Counted from the stretch's first letter, positions 53,105-63,186 are shown. The stretch is 64,000 bases of DNA from Flavipsychrobacter sp. (GCA_017849575.1 JAFIGV010000013.1:62001-126000); one strand, 5' to 3'. A program made the numbers and translations. Notes: a model not told the origin generated them from the sequence alone.

Positions 53105-53110
53105 TACAAC

Positions 53111-54154
53111 TCATATCTTCACCACCTTAAACCTTTTATCGCCACAGTGGAGCAGGTACATACCTGCCGGTAGCGCACTTATATCTATGCCGTCTTTTGT
53201 GGTAGTGCCCTTTTGCAACAAGCTGCCATTGAGGTTGTAGAGCTCATAAGGTTCTCCCCTGAGGTGGGGCTGCACACGCAGCCTGCCTTCTGCACCCACC
53301 GGATTGGGATAAACCCCTCCCGGCACTTCCGGCTGTACGTCGGATATACCATTGGGCGCAAAATTGAACCCGATAGCGGGAAAGCGACTAATGCCACCAC
53401 AAGAGTAAAACTGCCCACTACAGACAGTACCAGAGAAGAACTCCAACTTAGACATATAGTTGTGAAACTGAGATGCTGGAATTCCCGGCACACCGAAACC
53501 TGAATACCACATATTGACAAAAGCGGAAGTGTTATTTACGGGATCGAACCAGGTGTTAAGGGAGTCGAACAAAAAATCAATCACCAAATTGCGGATGCCG
53601 GTTGTGTCGTTTTCTCCAATAGTGGCAGCCAGATTGTAGGAAAATGGTGGATTGAGGGGCAGTTTCCACCAGCAATTAGCCGTATCATCGCCCTGCAAGG
53701 CGCTGGGCACATAAAAAACCGGCGTGTTAAACACAGTAGTCATGTTGGTAACACGTGAGCAATTTATACCCGAAATTGTACCCGCATATATAGTATCCTG
53801 ATTGTAAATGGTCATTTTGATCCGCGCACCCCGCAATGGTGAGTTGGCCAAAATACTGTCAAAATGATGCACTTCCCAACCGGGCCAAACATCTCGTTTT
53901 CGGGGTAAACGGAAAAAAATGTCCGTAATCGTGCCCTGTTGCGGCAGCATCGGTAAAAACCAGGAGGGTTTTAATGCATATTGAAAGGAATGTGGACAAC
54001 CAGTAACCAGCCCATCTCCAGCAATAAGGGTATCTCCGGTAAAACCTGGAGAATTGTAGGGGTTACCCAAAATTACCTGCGGCACCCCCTGTGCCTTGAT
54101 GCCTTGTGCTATAAATAGCAGCATGAGCGGCAGTAAACATGTTCTAAACTTCAT
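53111..54154 (-). CDS. T9SS-secreted protein, unknown function
   Basis: A 347-residue exported protein with a signal peptide (MKFRTCLLPLMLLFIAQGIKAQ) and a type A T9SS sorting domain from about residue 275 (GGVYPNPVGAEGRLRVQ to GMYLLHCGDKRFKVVKI). The part between (LKPSWFLPMLPQQGTITDIFFRLP, ARIKMTIYNQDTIYAG) has the look of a beta-sandwich surface protein but no domain I can name. It lies 64 bases downstream of the next T9SS gene on the same strand; a GC hairpin lies between them. Both sit between two repeat clusters. Confidence 0.85.
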   Translation of the reverse strand: MKFRTCLLPLMLLFIAQGIKAQGVPQVILGNPYNSPGFTGDTLIAGDGLVTGCPHSFQYALKPSWFLPMLPQQGTITDIFFRLPRKRDVWPGWEVHHFDSILANSPLRGARIKMTIYNQDTIYAGTISGINCSRVTNMTTVFNTPVFYVPSALQGDDTANCWWKLPLNPPFSYNLAATIGENDTTGIRNLVIDFLFDSLNTWFDPVNNTSAFVNMWYSGFGVPGIPASQFHNYMSKLEFFSGTVCSGQFYSCGGISRFPAIGFNFAPNGISDVQPEVPGGVYPNPVGAEGRLRVQPHLRGEPYELYNLNGSLLQKGTTTKDGIDISALPAGMYLLHCGDKRFKVVKI

Positions 54155-54178
54155 AGTTAGCTGTTTTATTAGTGAAGA

Positions 54179-54211
54179 CGGCGGGGTTTAGGTTCGTAAA
54201 CCCCACCGCCG
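54179..54211 (-). terminator. Hairpin between the two T9SS genes
   Basis: Stem ggggttta / taaacccc (54183-54190, 54197-54204) with a 6-base loop and flanking GC-rich arms. There is no strong U-tract, so it may be a weak terminator or processing site. Confidence 0.5.
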
Positions 54212-54218
54212 ATTAGAT

Positions 54219-55955
54219 TTATTGCTTATTGATTTTATAAGAATGTTGACCAACCTCATCAGTTACCTGCAGCATATAGACGCCCGGTGGTAAACTGCTT
54301 GTGCTGATCACCTCCTCGCGGCCGGTGAGGCTGCCCTGCAGTTGTAAGGATCCTTTCACGTCGTAAAGCTTGTAGGTTCCTGTGCCGGGTATATGCAGTT
54401 CCTCCCGTATCGGGTTAGGATAGGGTCTGTCATCGCCGGCAGCCGTACTCAACGCTGACACATCAGTAGTTTTGAACTGAACCATACTTGTCAGGTTGGT
54501 TTTATCCCAGACATCAGTCAGGCCATCATACCAGGCCGCATACTGCCCCTCACCGGTATTACTGCAGGTGCTGATGGATAGAGATTTGGAAGCGTCTGCC
54601 TCAGCATAGTTATTGTGATCTATTGGATTTTGATTGATCTGGTAATAAGCAGGATCTACAATTCCCGTGTAAGGGTCAACAAGCCTCGCGTACATGGAGT
54701 AGTCAGTTGCCCAGGGGTAGTAACCCACTGTATAATATTTGTTGCCGATCTCACCGCTATATGGGTTGCCGGGTCCGCAACCCGCCGATACGCAGGGCGA
54801 CTTTACATTAATAGAATTGTTAGGCAATGCATAAAATAACGGCGGTACCATTAAGGGGTCATAAAGGTCTGTCGGCGGTGTCAATGGATTATAACCCATC
54901 GGCTTCACCACTGAGTAAAAAGGAGTGGCCACTAAGGACTTTACCCCTATTCCCTGCCATTGCATTACGTTTTGCTTTTTGTACCAGATATTCATGGCTT
55001 CTATCCTGGGGAAAAATACACATCGCAAAATGGGAGCCGCCGTATTGGGCGTTATTGCATCCAGTTGCAGGGGTGCGCTGAGCGTGCCGGTGCTGAGGTC
55101 CAGACTACGTTCAAATAGCTTATTACCCAAATTGAAAATAAAGTGAGCCAGCGGCTTGTTTTGTGCTATGTCATATTGGCCTGCCACGTCGGGGTCGCTG
55201 CCATCGGACAAAAATATCCCAGGACCGGAAGCGCCGAGGGTCATGCTGCCCGTCCTGTAGTACACGTCTGAAACGGCCAAAGCAAGGTCATCGTAAGTGA
55301 CGACAAACTGCTCCATAAGGGGCAATCCTTTGGGACCGGCACCGGGGCGTGGTATCACGTCTATATGAGGGAAACGCTCCAGATCGTAAAAGCCACCCTG
55401 TGGATTACTACAAATATTCTGGGGCGTAGGTGCATTCAGTGGTAGCAGCGCGTGAAATACAATACTGATGGAGGGTGTGCCAGCACCAACAATGTTGTAA
55501 AAATGAACCGATTGAAGAATAAAAGGGTTGTTCTGTTGTACGCTTGCAAAAGCCACAGCAAGGGAATAGACCTGTCCTGGAGCCTGAAAATTATCCCCCA
55601 GGGCTACATCTGCATGCGCTGCGGCTGGTATGCTAGCAGTAGCCACATTTCCATTCCAGTCCTCCACCCGGATGGTGACGGTGCTTATGTTCATGTTATT
55701 CCACCCTACGCACGGATTACCTGTGGACCCCCCGTCCCAAACCACAACTTTTAGCGGATTTTTGGAGTGATGCGTCATAAGCATATCGGAGTTTACGGTT
55801 ATATCGTCAAGCATAAGTGGCGGATTAACATTACCGATTGGATTGTCGGGCAGTATGGCCGGAACTAGTTGCGCCATTGCGCGGTTGGCGGTAAGGGAGC
55901 TCAGAATTACCCCCCCCAACATGAAGGTTTTTAAGATTTGTTTGAAAGGTTGCAT
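54219..55955 (-). CDS. T9SS-secreted protein with large extracellular domain, unknown function
   Basis: A 578-residue protein with a signal peptide (ending NRAMAQL, about residue 28), a long extracellular region, and a T9SS sorting domain from about residue 505 (DDRPYPNPIREELHIPGTGTY to GVYMLQVTDEVGQHSYKINKQ). The middle contains TVRVEDWNGN- and YAADASKSLSIS-like segments but no catalytic motif that I recognise. No obvious cysteine-metal or HExxH site is present, so I do not propose an enzyme. It is followed by the smaller T9SS gene. Upstream are 272 AT-rich bases with no gene, then the second repeat cluster. Confidence 0.82.
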   Translation of the reverse strand: MQPFKQILKTFMLGGVILSSLTANRAMAQLVPAILPDNPIGNVNPPLMLDDITVNSDMLMTHHSKNPLKVVVWDGGSTGNPCVGWNNMNISTVTIRVEDWNGNVATASIPAAAHADVALGDNFQAPGQVYSLAVAFASVQQNNPFILQSVHFYNIVGAGTPSISIVFHALLPLNAPTPQNICSNPQGGFYDLERFPHIDVIPRPGAGPKGLPLMEQFVVTYDDLALAVSDVYYRTGSMTLGASGPGIFLSDGSDPDVAGQYDIAQNKPLAHFIFNLGNKLFERSLDLSTGTLSAPLQLDAITPNTAAPILRCVFFPRIEAMNIWYKKQNVMQWQGIGVKSLVATPFYSVVKPMGYNPLTPPTDLYDPLMVPPLFYALPNNSINVKSPCVSAGCGPGNPYSGEIGNKYYTVGYYPWATDYSMYARLVDPYTGIVDPAYYQINQNPIDHNNYAEADASKSLSISTCSNTGEGQYAAWYDGLTDVWDKTNLTSMVQFKTTDVSALSTAAGDDRPYPNPIREELHIPGTGTYKLYDVKGSLQLQGSLTGREEVISTSSLPPGVYMLQVTDEVGQHSYKINKQ

Positions 55956-56324
55956 AAGTTTAAAAATTTTGAAAAGAAAGAGCTTGTTCCGGTTAGGGTG
56001 TTCACAATTGAAGTGTTTACTTCGGGCGGCATCTTTTCTACTATCCCTTTCTATGGCTTTGCCTGTTGCGGAATAGTAGCTGTACGCCAGCCGGTTATTG
56101 CATACCCTTACCCGTACAATAGCAAATTATTCAGAAATAAGATAAAATGCAAGCACCTCACAACTATTAAACAAAACAGTAATTATTTTTTGTATTATTT
56201 TTATTTCATTTGTTAATGGATGATAATTCAGGATAGAAACTGCCCCATGAGATTCAGAGATGAAGTGGGAGATTTCTGCGCTCGCAGAGGTAGGGACGGG
56301 CGCCGAAAAAAATTTTGCCCATTA

Positions 56325-56442
56325 GGCAAATTGATTTGAAAATTTGAGGATTTGAAAATAATGAGACAATGAGCCAATTCGGCAATTTGCCAATGGATTT
56401 GAAGATAATTAGACAATAAGCTGATGAACCGATTAGCCAATA
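56325..56442. repeat. Solitary copy of the ~127 bp unit
   Basis: Includes gagacaatgagccaatt (at 56363), caatttgccaatgg and gatgaaccgattagccaa, matching the unit of 52223-52300 most closely. It is about 3.7 kb from the array, in the same orientation. Confidence 0.85.
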
Positions 56443-56765
56443 TTTGGGCGGGTTTGAAAGTCGGACAACAAACAACTTCACGACTTTGCATCTTCACAGC
56501 TATACGACTACACAACTTTATAACTGCGCAGCTTGACAAATAAACAAATCAACAAGTAAACAAATCAACACCCCGACTACCGCTTATCGCTATGCACCCT
56601 CTTCATTACTTATCGCTCCAGAACTTCAACTTCTTAACGGCTTTTCACCCAAGGCCCACATCCGTATCGCCTGCGGTACTTAGTCAATATGGCAATGGCG
56701 CACATCCTACTCGCGTCTTTGCGAGAAGCGCAGCAAAGCGGAGCGACGAAGCAATCTATTTTTGA

Positions 56766-56850
56766 TTTGAAAATTTGAGAATTACTCGTCGCGAGTAACA
56801 GTAAAGGGTGCAATGAACGACTTTAAGAGTTTACAAATAAACAAATCAAC
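56766..56850 (+). repeat. Module D, copy 1 (second copy 57023-57107)
   Basis: tttgaaaatttgagaatta leads to the inverted repeat TTACTCG-3 bases-CGAGTAA (56782-56798), then cagtaaaggg and caatgaacgacttta, then aaataaacaaatcaac. Copy 2 has the same order with two bases fewer in the middle. Confidence 0.75.
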
Positions 56851-56872
56851 ACATAAACAGATAAACAATAAA

Positions 56873-56951
56873 CCCAACAGATGTCTCGCTTCGCTGCCTG
56901 CTGCACACGACGGCTATCGCGCGCAGCTCACTCGACATGACTGCCTTGATG
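56873..56951. repeat. REP-like module A, copy 2
   Basis: 79 bases matching 52952-53030 with one difference. It sits between two copies of the module with TTACTCG arms. Confidence 0.8.
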
Positions 56952-57022
56952 GAACTGAACTGAAGACATCGTCGAACTCACAACTCCAGACCATCACAAA
57001 TGCCGTGAATTGAATTTGAAAA

Positions 57023-57107
57023 TTTGAAAATTTGAGAATTACTCGTCGCGAGTAACAGTAAAGGGCAATGAACGACTTTACGAGTTTACAAATAAACAAA
57101 TCGACAA
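57023..57107 (+). repeat. Module D, copy 2
   Basis: See 56766-56850. Ends in aaataaacaaatcgac and leads straight into module B copy 2. Confidence 0.75.
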
Positions 57108-57129
57108 ATAAACAAATCAACAAATCAAC

Positions 57130-57230
57130 AACACCACTCCACCACGTCCCCTCTTAAGAGGGGACGTGCGGTGGCTTGGCGCGGAGCAGGGGTGTGTCCT
57201 AACAAACAAAGCCTCCAAAATGAAATCTCT
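57130..57230. repeat. Palindromic module B, copy 2
   Basis: Same as 52822-52920 with a longer perfect palindrome: 24 bases at 57144-57167, arms acgtcccctctt and its complement. Two base changes against copy 1 both improve the palindrome, which suggests the hairpin is under selection or this copy is closer to the original. Confidence 0.75.
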
Positions 57231-57267
57231 CCCGACAAATACAACGGAAAAACAAATCAACAGTGAA

Positions 57268-58119
57268 CTACGGCAGCGTAATGTTATAGGTATTGCCGTT
57301 TACGGTCAGGGTTGCAAGCGCATCGCAGGTTCCATTGCCATAGTCGAGTGTACGGACGGGGGCATTGGGGTTAGAGGTAGTGATTTGTACGGTGCCCTGC
57401 TTTATCCACTGGCAGTTGAGCGCAACACGCAGCGGTGATGTGATCGAATCATACACAACTACACTGTTGACACGGGTGAGTGTGCCGGAGCCTTTCACTT
57501 CATAGACGTCGTCTGCGCGGGTCTGTGTGTTGTCGCCCTGAACCCATATCCTGGTACGATTGCTCACCCACGACCTTGTACCCAGGTTATTGCCAAAGAC
57601 CAGTGCCGCATTTACATGAACATGATAAACAAGGTGGTTAGCAAGATTGGAACCTGCATTGACTACCGTTTTGGTACCCGTCACCTGATTGTTGTTGACG
57701 AAATAATTATTGAAGCTAATCTGATGATGATACCCACTATCTCTATAACGGCCCATATAGCTCACGATAATCTGACCCTGGCGATAGCGACCGTCATTGC
57801 ACAGACAATTTGTATTGCCAAAATCAATCGTCACCGTGTGCGGAATAGAAACCGTATCGCGGGTTACCGTCGCACAATTGCTTAGTATGAGTCCGCCGCC
57901 ATTGGTAGTCTTAAAGTTCGACAAAGTACCATTGCTCGTGGCTTCATCGGTGATCTTATCCAGATCGTCGAAGGTTTGCTCCATCCCAGCCTGTTCGAGG
58001 GCCATTTCCGTATCGTCGCCGACAGTGCTGCTATTGTTGTCCTTTTTACAAGCGGCAAACATCAGGGTGCCGGAAACAGCAACCGCAAGGATGGTCTTAA
58101 GTGATGATTTCTGCATCAT
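57268..58119 (-). CDS. Putative lipoprotein, unknown function
   Basis: A 283-residue protein with a lipoprotein signal: FAACKKDNNSS, where Cys24 after Ala-Ala is a good lipobox and KKDN is typical of exported Bacteroidetes lipoproteins. The mature part has GGGLILSNCATVTRDT, then TIDFGNTNCLCNDGRYRQG, and repeated charged beta strands. It ends in DYGNGTCDALATLTVNGNTY. Five cysteines in the mature part (LSNC, NTNCLC, ALNC, GTC) may form disulfides. I do not recognise the family. It is divergent from ugd. Confidence 0.75.
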   Translation of the reverse strand: MMQKSSLKTILAVAVSGTLMFAACKKDNNSSTVGDDTEMALEQAGMEQTFDDLDKITDEATSNGTLSNFKTTNGGGLILSNCATVTRDTVSIPHTVTIDFGNTNCLCNDGRYRQGQIIVSYMGRYRDSGYHHQISFNNYFVNNNQVTGTKTVVNAGSNLANHLVYHVHVNAALVFGNNLGTRSWVSNRTRIWVQGDNTQTRADDVYEVKGSGTLTRVNSVVVYDSITSPLRVALNCQWIKQGTVQITTSNPNAPVRTLDYGNGTCDALATLTVNGNTYNITLP

Positions 58120-58302
58120 AGAATTGAAAGTTTGATCCTTGAGACGCAGCGAAACAACAAAGGTTTAACGGGAGGCCTGAGAAATTTTAAGTTGCTGTTA
58201 ACGGCACCAATATTACCAGCAACCTATATGTCAACTGCGGTTTTTCATGTAGGTTTGCGTGCCCGTTCATTCAGGCGGGTAAAAAATATTTTTTAACACC
58301 AT

Positions 58303-59682
58303 ATGCAACTGGCTATTATCGGAACAGGCTATGTTGGGCTTGTTACAGGAACATGTTTTGCTGAAACAGGAAACAACGTGATGTGCATTGACATCAACGA
58401 AGAAAAAATCAACCAACTCCGTGCAGGAAAAACTCCTATCTATGAACCCGGACTTGAGAACCTGCTTGAGCGGAACATCAAAGAAAAGCGGATCAGCTTC
58501 ACCACTTCGCTGAGCGAAGGTATCAAAGGCGCACAAATCATTTTTCTGGCGCTGCCAACCCCTCCGGGTAAAGATGGAGAAGCCGACCTTCAGTATGTGC
58601 TCGATGTGGCAGCACAACTCAGCAACATGATCACAGAATATACGGTGATTGTAAACAAGAGCACGGTGCCTGTAGGAACGGCGGAAAAAGTGTCTTCTGT
58701 TCTGGCGCTCAATCTCGATAAGGAATTGTTTGACGTAGTGTCTAATCCCGAATTTTTGCGCGAAGGAGTGGCTGTGGACGATTTTCTGAAGCCCGACCGA
58801 GTAGTGGTGGGAACATCTTCAGAACGCGCTCAAAAGCTGATGGAAGAATTATATCAGCCTTTTGTCCGCCAGGGCAATCCGATCTACTTCATGGACGAGC
58901 GCTCTTCGGAAATGACAAAATATGCTGCCAATGCTTATCTCGCCATGCGGATATCTTTTATGAATGAAATGTCGCTGCTGTGCGAAAAAGCAGGCGCCAA
59001 TGTGGACTGGGTGCGCGTAGGTATGGGTAGCGATAGCCGTATCGGAAAGCGCTTCCTGTTTCCGGGTGTGGGTTATGGCGGTAGCTGCTTCCCTAAGGAT
59101 GTGCAGGCGCTGGCACGTACTGCCCGCGAACACGATTTCAACTTCAACCTCGTGGAAATGACCATGCAGGTAAACGACCGGCAGAAAACTGTGCTCGGTA
59201 AAAAAATCAAAGAATACTTTGGCAACGATCTAAGCGGAAAAACTTTCGGTATCTGGGGTTTAGCTTTTAAGCCGGAAACCGATGATATTCGCGAAGCACC
59301 GGCTTTGGAACTGATCAAAGAACTGACCGCGGCGGGAGCAAGCGTGCGCGCATTCGACCCCGAAGCTATGGACAACGTACGCCGCATTTTTGGCGAGAGC
59401 GTTTATTTTGCAGAAGACATGTACGATGCCATCAATGATGCGGATGCGGTGATTATTGTAACTGAATGGAGCGAGTTCCGCAACCCTGATTTTAAACGCA
59501 TTGAAGAGACTCTTCGCCACCCTGCTATCTTCGACGGACGAAATGTTTATACGCTCGACAAGATGATGACTCTTCCTTTCTATTATGAATCAATAGGCAG
59601 GAAGATTGTGAACGAAAAAGTAAGGCTTGAAGTAAATAATGCTTCCGACTCTTTCGTAAGACAGCGCGGTACGCTCGACTAA
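58303..59682 (+). CDS. ugd: UDP-glucose 6-dehydrogenase
   Basis: A 459-residue NAD-dependent enzyme that oxidises UDP-glucose twice to UDP-glucuronate. The N-terminal Rossmann loop is [16 protein letters not shown], the catalytic cysteine is Cys262 in [11 protein letters not shown], and the middle domain carries NPEFLREG and [13 protein letters not shown]. It is followed 37 bases later by a UDP-glucuronate decarboxylase, so the pair feeds UDP-xylose or UDP-glucuronate into surface or capsule glycans. Confidence 0.97.
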   Translation: MQLAIIGTGYVGLVTGTCFAETGNNVMCIDINEEKINQLRAGKTPIYEPGLENLLERNIKEKRISFTTSLSEGIKGAQIIFLALPTPPGKDGEADLQYVLDVAAQLSNMITEYTVIVNKSTVPVGTAEKVSSVLALNLDKELFDVVSNPEFLREGVAVDDFLKPDRVVVGTSSERAQKLMEELYQPFVRQGNPIYFMDERSSEMTKYAANAYLAMRISFMNEMSLLCEKAGANVDWVRVGMGSDSRIGKRFLFPGVGYGGSCFPKDVQALARTAREHDFNFNLVEMTMQVNDRQKTVLGKKIKEYFGNDLSGKTFGIWGLAFKPETDDIREAPALELIKELTAAGASVRAFDPEAMDNVRRIFGESVYFAEDMYDAINDADAVIIVTEWSEFRNPDFKRIEETLRHPAIFDGRNVYTLDKMMTLPFYYESIGRKIVNEKVRLEVNNASDSFVRQRGTLD

Positions 59683-59719
59683 ACATTTTTCAAGAACAAC
59701 ACTAATCAACAATCAAAAA

Positions 59720-60652
59720 ATGAAGCGTGTACTCATCACAGGTGCTGCCGGTTTTCTCGGATCGCATCTCTGCGACCGTTTTCTCAAAGAGGGTCATCAG
59801 GTAGTAGGTATGGACAATCTCCTTACCGGCAACATCCAGAATATCGAGCATCTCTTTCCGCTTAAAGAATTTGAATTTTACCATCACGATGTAACGAAGT
59901 TTGTCCATGTACCCGGCAAGCTGGATTATATCATGCACTTCGCTTCGCCGGCATCGCCTATTGATTATCTGAAGATGCCTATTCAGACGTTGAAGGTTTC
60001 TTCTTTGGGAACGCACAACCTGCTGGGACTTGCAAAATCTAAAGGTGCCCGCATTCTTGTAGCTTCCACTTCAGAAGTATATGGCGATCCGCTGGTGCAT
60101 CCGCAAAACGAAGAGTATTGGGGAAATGTAAATCCCATCGGTCCGCGTGGTGTATATGACGAAGCCAAACGTTTTATGGAATCCATGACGATGGCTTATC
60201 ACAACTTCCACGGAGTAGAAACCCGCATTGTGCGCATCTTCAACACTTACGGTCCGCGTATGCGCCTCGATGACGGACGTGCATTGCCTACCTTCATGAG
60301 CCAGGCGCTGCGCGGAGAAAATGTTACCGTATTTGGCGATGGCAGTCAGACCCGTTCTTTCTGTTATGTCGACGACCTGGTAGATGGTATCTATCGCCTG
60401 CTGTTGTCAGACTATCATAAGCCCGTAAACATCGGCAACCCCGTTGAGATTACATTGCAGGATTTTGCTGAAGAAGTGGTTGCGCTGGTAGGCAACAATG
60501 TAAAAATCGTTTACGAACCATTACCGCAGGACGATCCCAAACAACGCAAACCAGATATTACCAAAGCCAAAGAAATACTGGGCTGGGAACCACTGGTGGA
60601 CAGAAAAGAAGGATTGAGAAGAACACTTGAATATTTTAAGCAGCATATCTAA
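59720..60652 (+). CDS. uxs: UDP-glucuronate decarboxylase (UDP-xylose synthase)
   Basis: A 310-residue extended [17 protein letters not shown] is the NAD loop (Gly8, Gly11, Gly14), [10 protein letters not shown] and [11 protein letters not shown] hold the Ser/Thr, Tyr146 and Lys150, and [16 protein letters not shown] is the UDP-sugar site. [14 protein letters not shown] with YDEAKR is characteristic of UXS as opposed to the 4-epimerases. It directly follows ugd and is followed by a strong terminator. Confidence 0.94.
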   Translation: MKRVLITGAAGFLGSHLCDRFLKEGHQVVGMDNLLTGNIQNIEHLFPLKEFEFYHHDVTKFVHVPGKLDYIMHFASPASPIDYLKMPIQTLKVSSLGTHNLLGLAKSKGARILVASTSEVYGDPLVHPQNEEYWGNVNPIGPRGVYDEAKRFMESMTMAYHNFHGVETRIVRIFNTYGPRMRLDDGRALPTFMSQALRGENVTVFGDGSQTRSFCYVDDLVDGIYRLLLSDYHKPVNIGNPVEITLQDFAEEVVALVGNNVKIVYEPLPQDDPKQRKPDITKAKEILGWEPLVDRKEGLRRTLEYFKQHI

Positions 60653-60680
60653 GTAATATCAAGACAAATTTTTTGAACGA

Positions 60681-60711
60681 CCTCGTAGCGCTGAAAGCTG
60701 CGAGGTTTTTT
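60681..60711 (+). terminator. Intrinsic terminator after the UDP-xylose genes
   Basis: Stem cctcgtagc / gctgcgagg (one mismatch) with a 7-base loop followed by six T, about 30 bases after the stop codon. Confidence 0.85.
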
Positions 60712-60732
60712 ATCTTTATGAAAACGCTATGA

Positions 60733-61278
60733 ATGCTGCATTCAGCAAAAAAACTTTCCGGGTTCATCCTTTTGCTGTGCTCCGCTTTTTTCCTGCTTTC
60801 CTGCCACTCGTCTAAAAAAACGGCGGCTTCAAAGCCCTTGCGACCCAAGGAACTCAAAAGGAAATATGCACAAATACTCGACACCAAACCCAGGAAAATA
60901 AAAAACAAAGCGCTCTATTATTTTATTGACGACTGGAATGGCGTGAAATATAAATGGGGCGGCAATGACAAGAAAGGTGTGGATTGCAGCGGCTTCGCCA
61001 AATTGCTCTATGCCAACGTTTACCACACAGATATCAAACGCACAGTTGCCACACAACATGCCACTACCAAAAACTTTAAACGGAAAAGAAGACTGCGCGA
61101 AGGCGACATCATATACTTTGCCGAAAGCGATGATCCCAGCCATGTAGGCATCTATCTCCGCAATGGATTTTTTGTGCATTCATCAAAAGGCGTAGGAGTG
61201 CATATTTCCAGCCTCCACGATCCATACTGGAAAAAAGTGTACACCGGCGGCGGCAAGGTGAAGAAAAAGAAATCGTAG
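60733..61278 (+). CDS. NlpC/P60 family lipoprotein (C40 peptidoglycan hydrolase)
   Basis: A 181-residue cell-wall hydrolase. The signal peptide ends LLSCHSSKK; Cys24 is the lipidation site. The NlpC/P60 domain has YKWGGNDKKGVDCSGFAKLL with nucleophile Cys85, SHVGIYLRNGFFVHSS with His137 and a polar third residue His149. The tail KVKKKKS is basic. The family cleaves D-Glu-meso-DAP or similar peptide links in murein. It stands alone after a terminator. Confidence 0.93.
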   Translation: MLHSAKKLSGFILLLCSAFFLLSCHSSKKTAASKPLRPKELKRKYAQILDTKPRKIKNKALYYFIDDWNGVKYKWGGNDKKGVDCSGFAKLLYANVYHTDIKRTVATQHATTKNFKRKRRLREGDIIYFAESDDPSHVGIYLRNGFFVHSSKGVGVHISSLHDPYWKKVYTGGGKVKKKKS

Positions 61279-61377
61279 GTAGAAGAAGGACCTCGATTCT
61301 AAATAGTGATCTCCGGCACCGGATGTTCAGCTTATTCCCTTTATTTTTACAACCAATCAGTGCAAAAAGAACTAATT

Positions 61378-61635
61378 ATGAAATCAACTTTTTTCGCTCT
61401 TGCAGCTACTGTGTTTCTCTTTTCCTGCAGCAACGAACCAGCAAAGCAGGAGGAAACTACAAAAACAGAAAATGAAACTTCAGCCACGGCTCCATTAGCC
61501 ACTACCGATGTGGATCCTATTTGCAAAATGCCCAGAGAAGCAGGCTGGACGGAGCATGTGGTGAATGGCACCGACACCGTGTGGTTTTGCAGCAGCACCT
61601 GCAAGGAAACCTACGAGGAAAGAAATAAGAAGTAG
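61378..61635 (+). CDS. Small YHS-like lipoprotein
   Basis: An 85-residue lipoprotein. The ATG at 61378 is used because it begins on the signal (KSTFFALAATVFLFSC, Cys17 lipidated) and upstream frames contain no signal. The mature part is an acidic linker followed by DPICKMPREAGWTEH and DTVWFCSSTCKETYEERNKK. The DPxCxM and FCSxxCxxxY pattern is the core of YHS-type metal-binding domains found with copper or other heavy-metal handling proteins. It is terminated at once by a hairpin, and is convergent with a TolC-type gene. Metal specificity is unknown. Confidence 0.82.
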   Translation: MKSTFFALAATVFLFSCSNEPAKQEETTKTENETSATAPLATTDVDPICKMPREAGWTEHVVNGTDTVWFCSSTCKETYEERNKK

Positions 61636-61654
61636 CAGAAAATACTACCCGATA

Positions 61655-61694
61655 AAAAAGCAGCCGCCCGAAAGAGCGACTGCTTTACTTTTTT
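61655..61694 (+). terminator. Terminator between the YHS-like and TolC-like genes
   Basis: Stem aaagcag / ctgcttt (61657-61663, 61680-61686) with inner cgc / gcg pairs, followed by acttttttg. Confidence 0.78.
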
Positions 61695-61746
61695 GATAGG
61701 GTTCAAGAACGCATTATTGTTCAAAAAAGTTCAGATGAGGAATCGT

Positions 61747-63186
61747 CTATCTCCAGCCGCCACCCAGCGCCTGATAGATGTTGACCATGGCATTCATCTG
61801 TTGCTTTTTAGTTTCTATCAATTCAAATTTTGCCTCCAGTGCGTCGCGTTGGGTCAGCAGCACTTCCATATAATCTGCACGGGCAGAGGTGAATAGCCCA
61901 TTGGAAATATTCACCGACCGCGTCAAAGCATCCACCTGCTGCGATTTCAGCGTGTAGGTGCTATCAAGGTTTTTGATCTTGGCAAGCTGATTCGCCACTT
62001 CAATGAAGCCATTCAGGATGGTGCGCTCGTAATTATACACCGCCTGCACCTGCTTGGCATTGGCTGTCTTATAATTAGCTTTTATAGCATTCCTATTGAT
62101 CAAAGGCGCAGCAAGATCGCCGGCAAGGGAATAAAGCAGCGACTCCGGACTCTTGAACAGATACGAGGGATTGAACGCCTGAAAACCTGCAGAAGCGGAG
62201 ATACCCACCGAAGGATAAAATCTTGCCCTTGCCACTTTCACATCAAGCTTCGCCGCAGCAAGATCCTGCTCTGCGCGCATGATGTCGGGGCGATTGTGCA
62301 ACAACTGCGAAGGAATACCCGAATACACCATCTGCGGCATTGTACTGCCAAAAGCCTGATGACTGCGACGGATATGCTGCGGAAAGCGCCCCATCAGAAA
62401 GTTGATTCTGTTCTCAGTCTCGGTGATTTGCTGCTGAATGTTGTATTGCATACTCTGCGTACTCAGCACCTGTGCTTCGAATCGGCGTACGGCAAGCTCT
62501 GTAACCTTTGCAGACTCCTTCTGCAGCTTTACAATTTTAAGTGCATTGGTCTGCACCCCTATGTTCTGCTGTATTAGTTCGAGCTGATTATCTAACGCCA
62601 GCAGTTCGTAATAGGAATTGGCGATCTCTGCAATCAGGTTAGTGACCATGAAATTTTTGCCCTCGACACTCGACAGGTAGCGATACACCGCTGCCTTTTT
62701 TGCATTGCGCAGTTTGCGCCAGATGTCGAGCTCCCAATTGGCATACAGTCCAAGCCCATAGCTGCCCAGCGGATCGGGCATTTCCCTGCCGGGCTCAATC
62801 TCTGTATTGGCTTCCAGCGCGCCGATGTTGGTATAACGTCCTACCTTATCCACGCCTGCGCCGCCACGTATGCCTACAAAAGGAAGATATTCCCCTTTTC
62901 TGGCGCGAATCTCCTGCCGGCTGATTTCTATTTCCTGCAGGGTGATGTTGAGCTCCTGATTGTTCATCAGGGCGGTGTCTATCAGCGCCGCGAGATCGGC
63001 ATCGGTGAAGTAGTTGCGCCATTGGATATAGGCAGAATTCGTAGTGTCCTGCGCATCCTTGCCGGGATAGCCGGCGGGTGTAGTTGTATTTTCCGTTCTA
63101 TGTACAATGGAAGGAGTGCTACAAGCGCCATAGGTAAGCGAAAGGCACGCTATGCCCAGACATTTATAGATTGTGGTTCTCAACAT
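61747..63186 (-). CDS. Outer-membrane efflux lipoprotein (TolC / OprM / NodT family)
   Basis: A 479-residue outer-membrane channel component of a tripartite efflux pump. Cys22 in LTYGACSTP is the lipid site. Two repeats of outer membrane efflux protein follow, with the coiled-coil and strand pattern WRNYFTDADLAALIDTALMNNQELNI, SYGLGLYANWELDIWRKLR, and LLHNRPDIMRAEQDLAAAKLDVKVARARFYPSVGI, which is the signature around the second half. It overlaps the preceding RND gene by 23 bases (63164-63186), so the two are translationally coupled. Confidence 0.93.
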   Translation of the reverse strand: MLRTTIYKCLGIACLSLTYGACSTPSIVHRTENTTTPAGYPGKDAQDTTNSAYIQWRNYFTDADLAALIDTALMNNQELNITLQEIEISRQEIRARKGEYLPFVGIRGGAGVDKVGRYTNIGALEANTEIEPGREMPDPLGSYGLGLYANWELDIWRKLRNAKKAAVYRYLSSVEGKNFMVTNLIAEIANSYYELLALDNQLELIQQNIGVQTNALKIVKLQKESAKVTELAVRRFEAQVLSTQSMQYNIQQQITETENRINFLMGRFPQHIRRSHQAFGSTMPQMVYSGIPSQLLHNRPDIMRAEQDLAAAKLDVKVARARFYPSVGISASAGFQAFNPSYLFKSPESLLYSLAGDLAAPLINRNAIKANYKTANAKQVQAVYNYERTILNGFIEVANQLAKIKNLDSTYTLKSQQVDALTRSVNISNGLFTSARADYMEVLLTQRDALEAKFELIETKKQQMNAMVNIYQALGGGWR

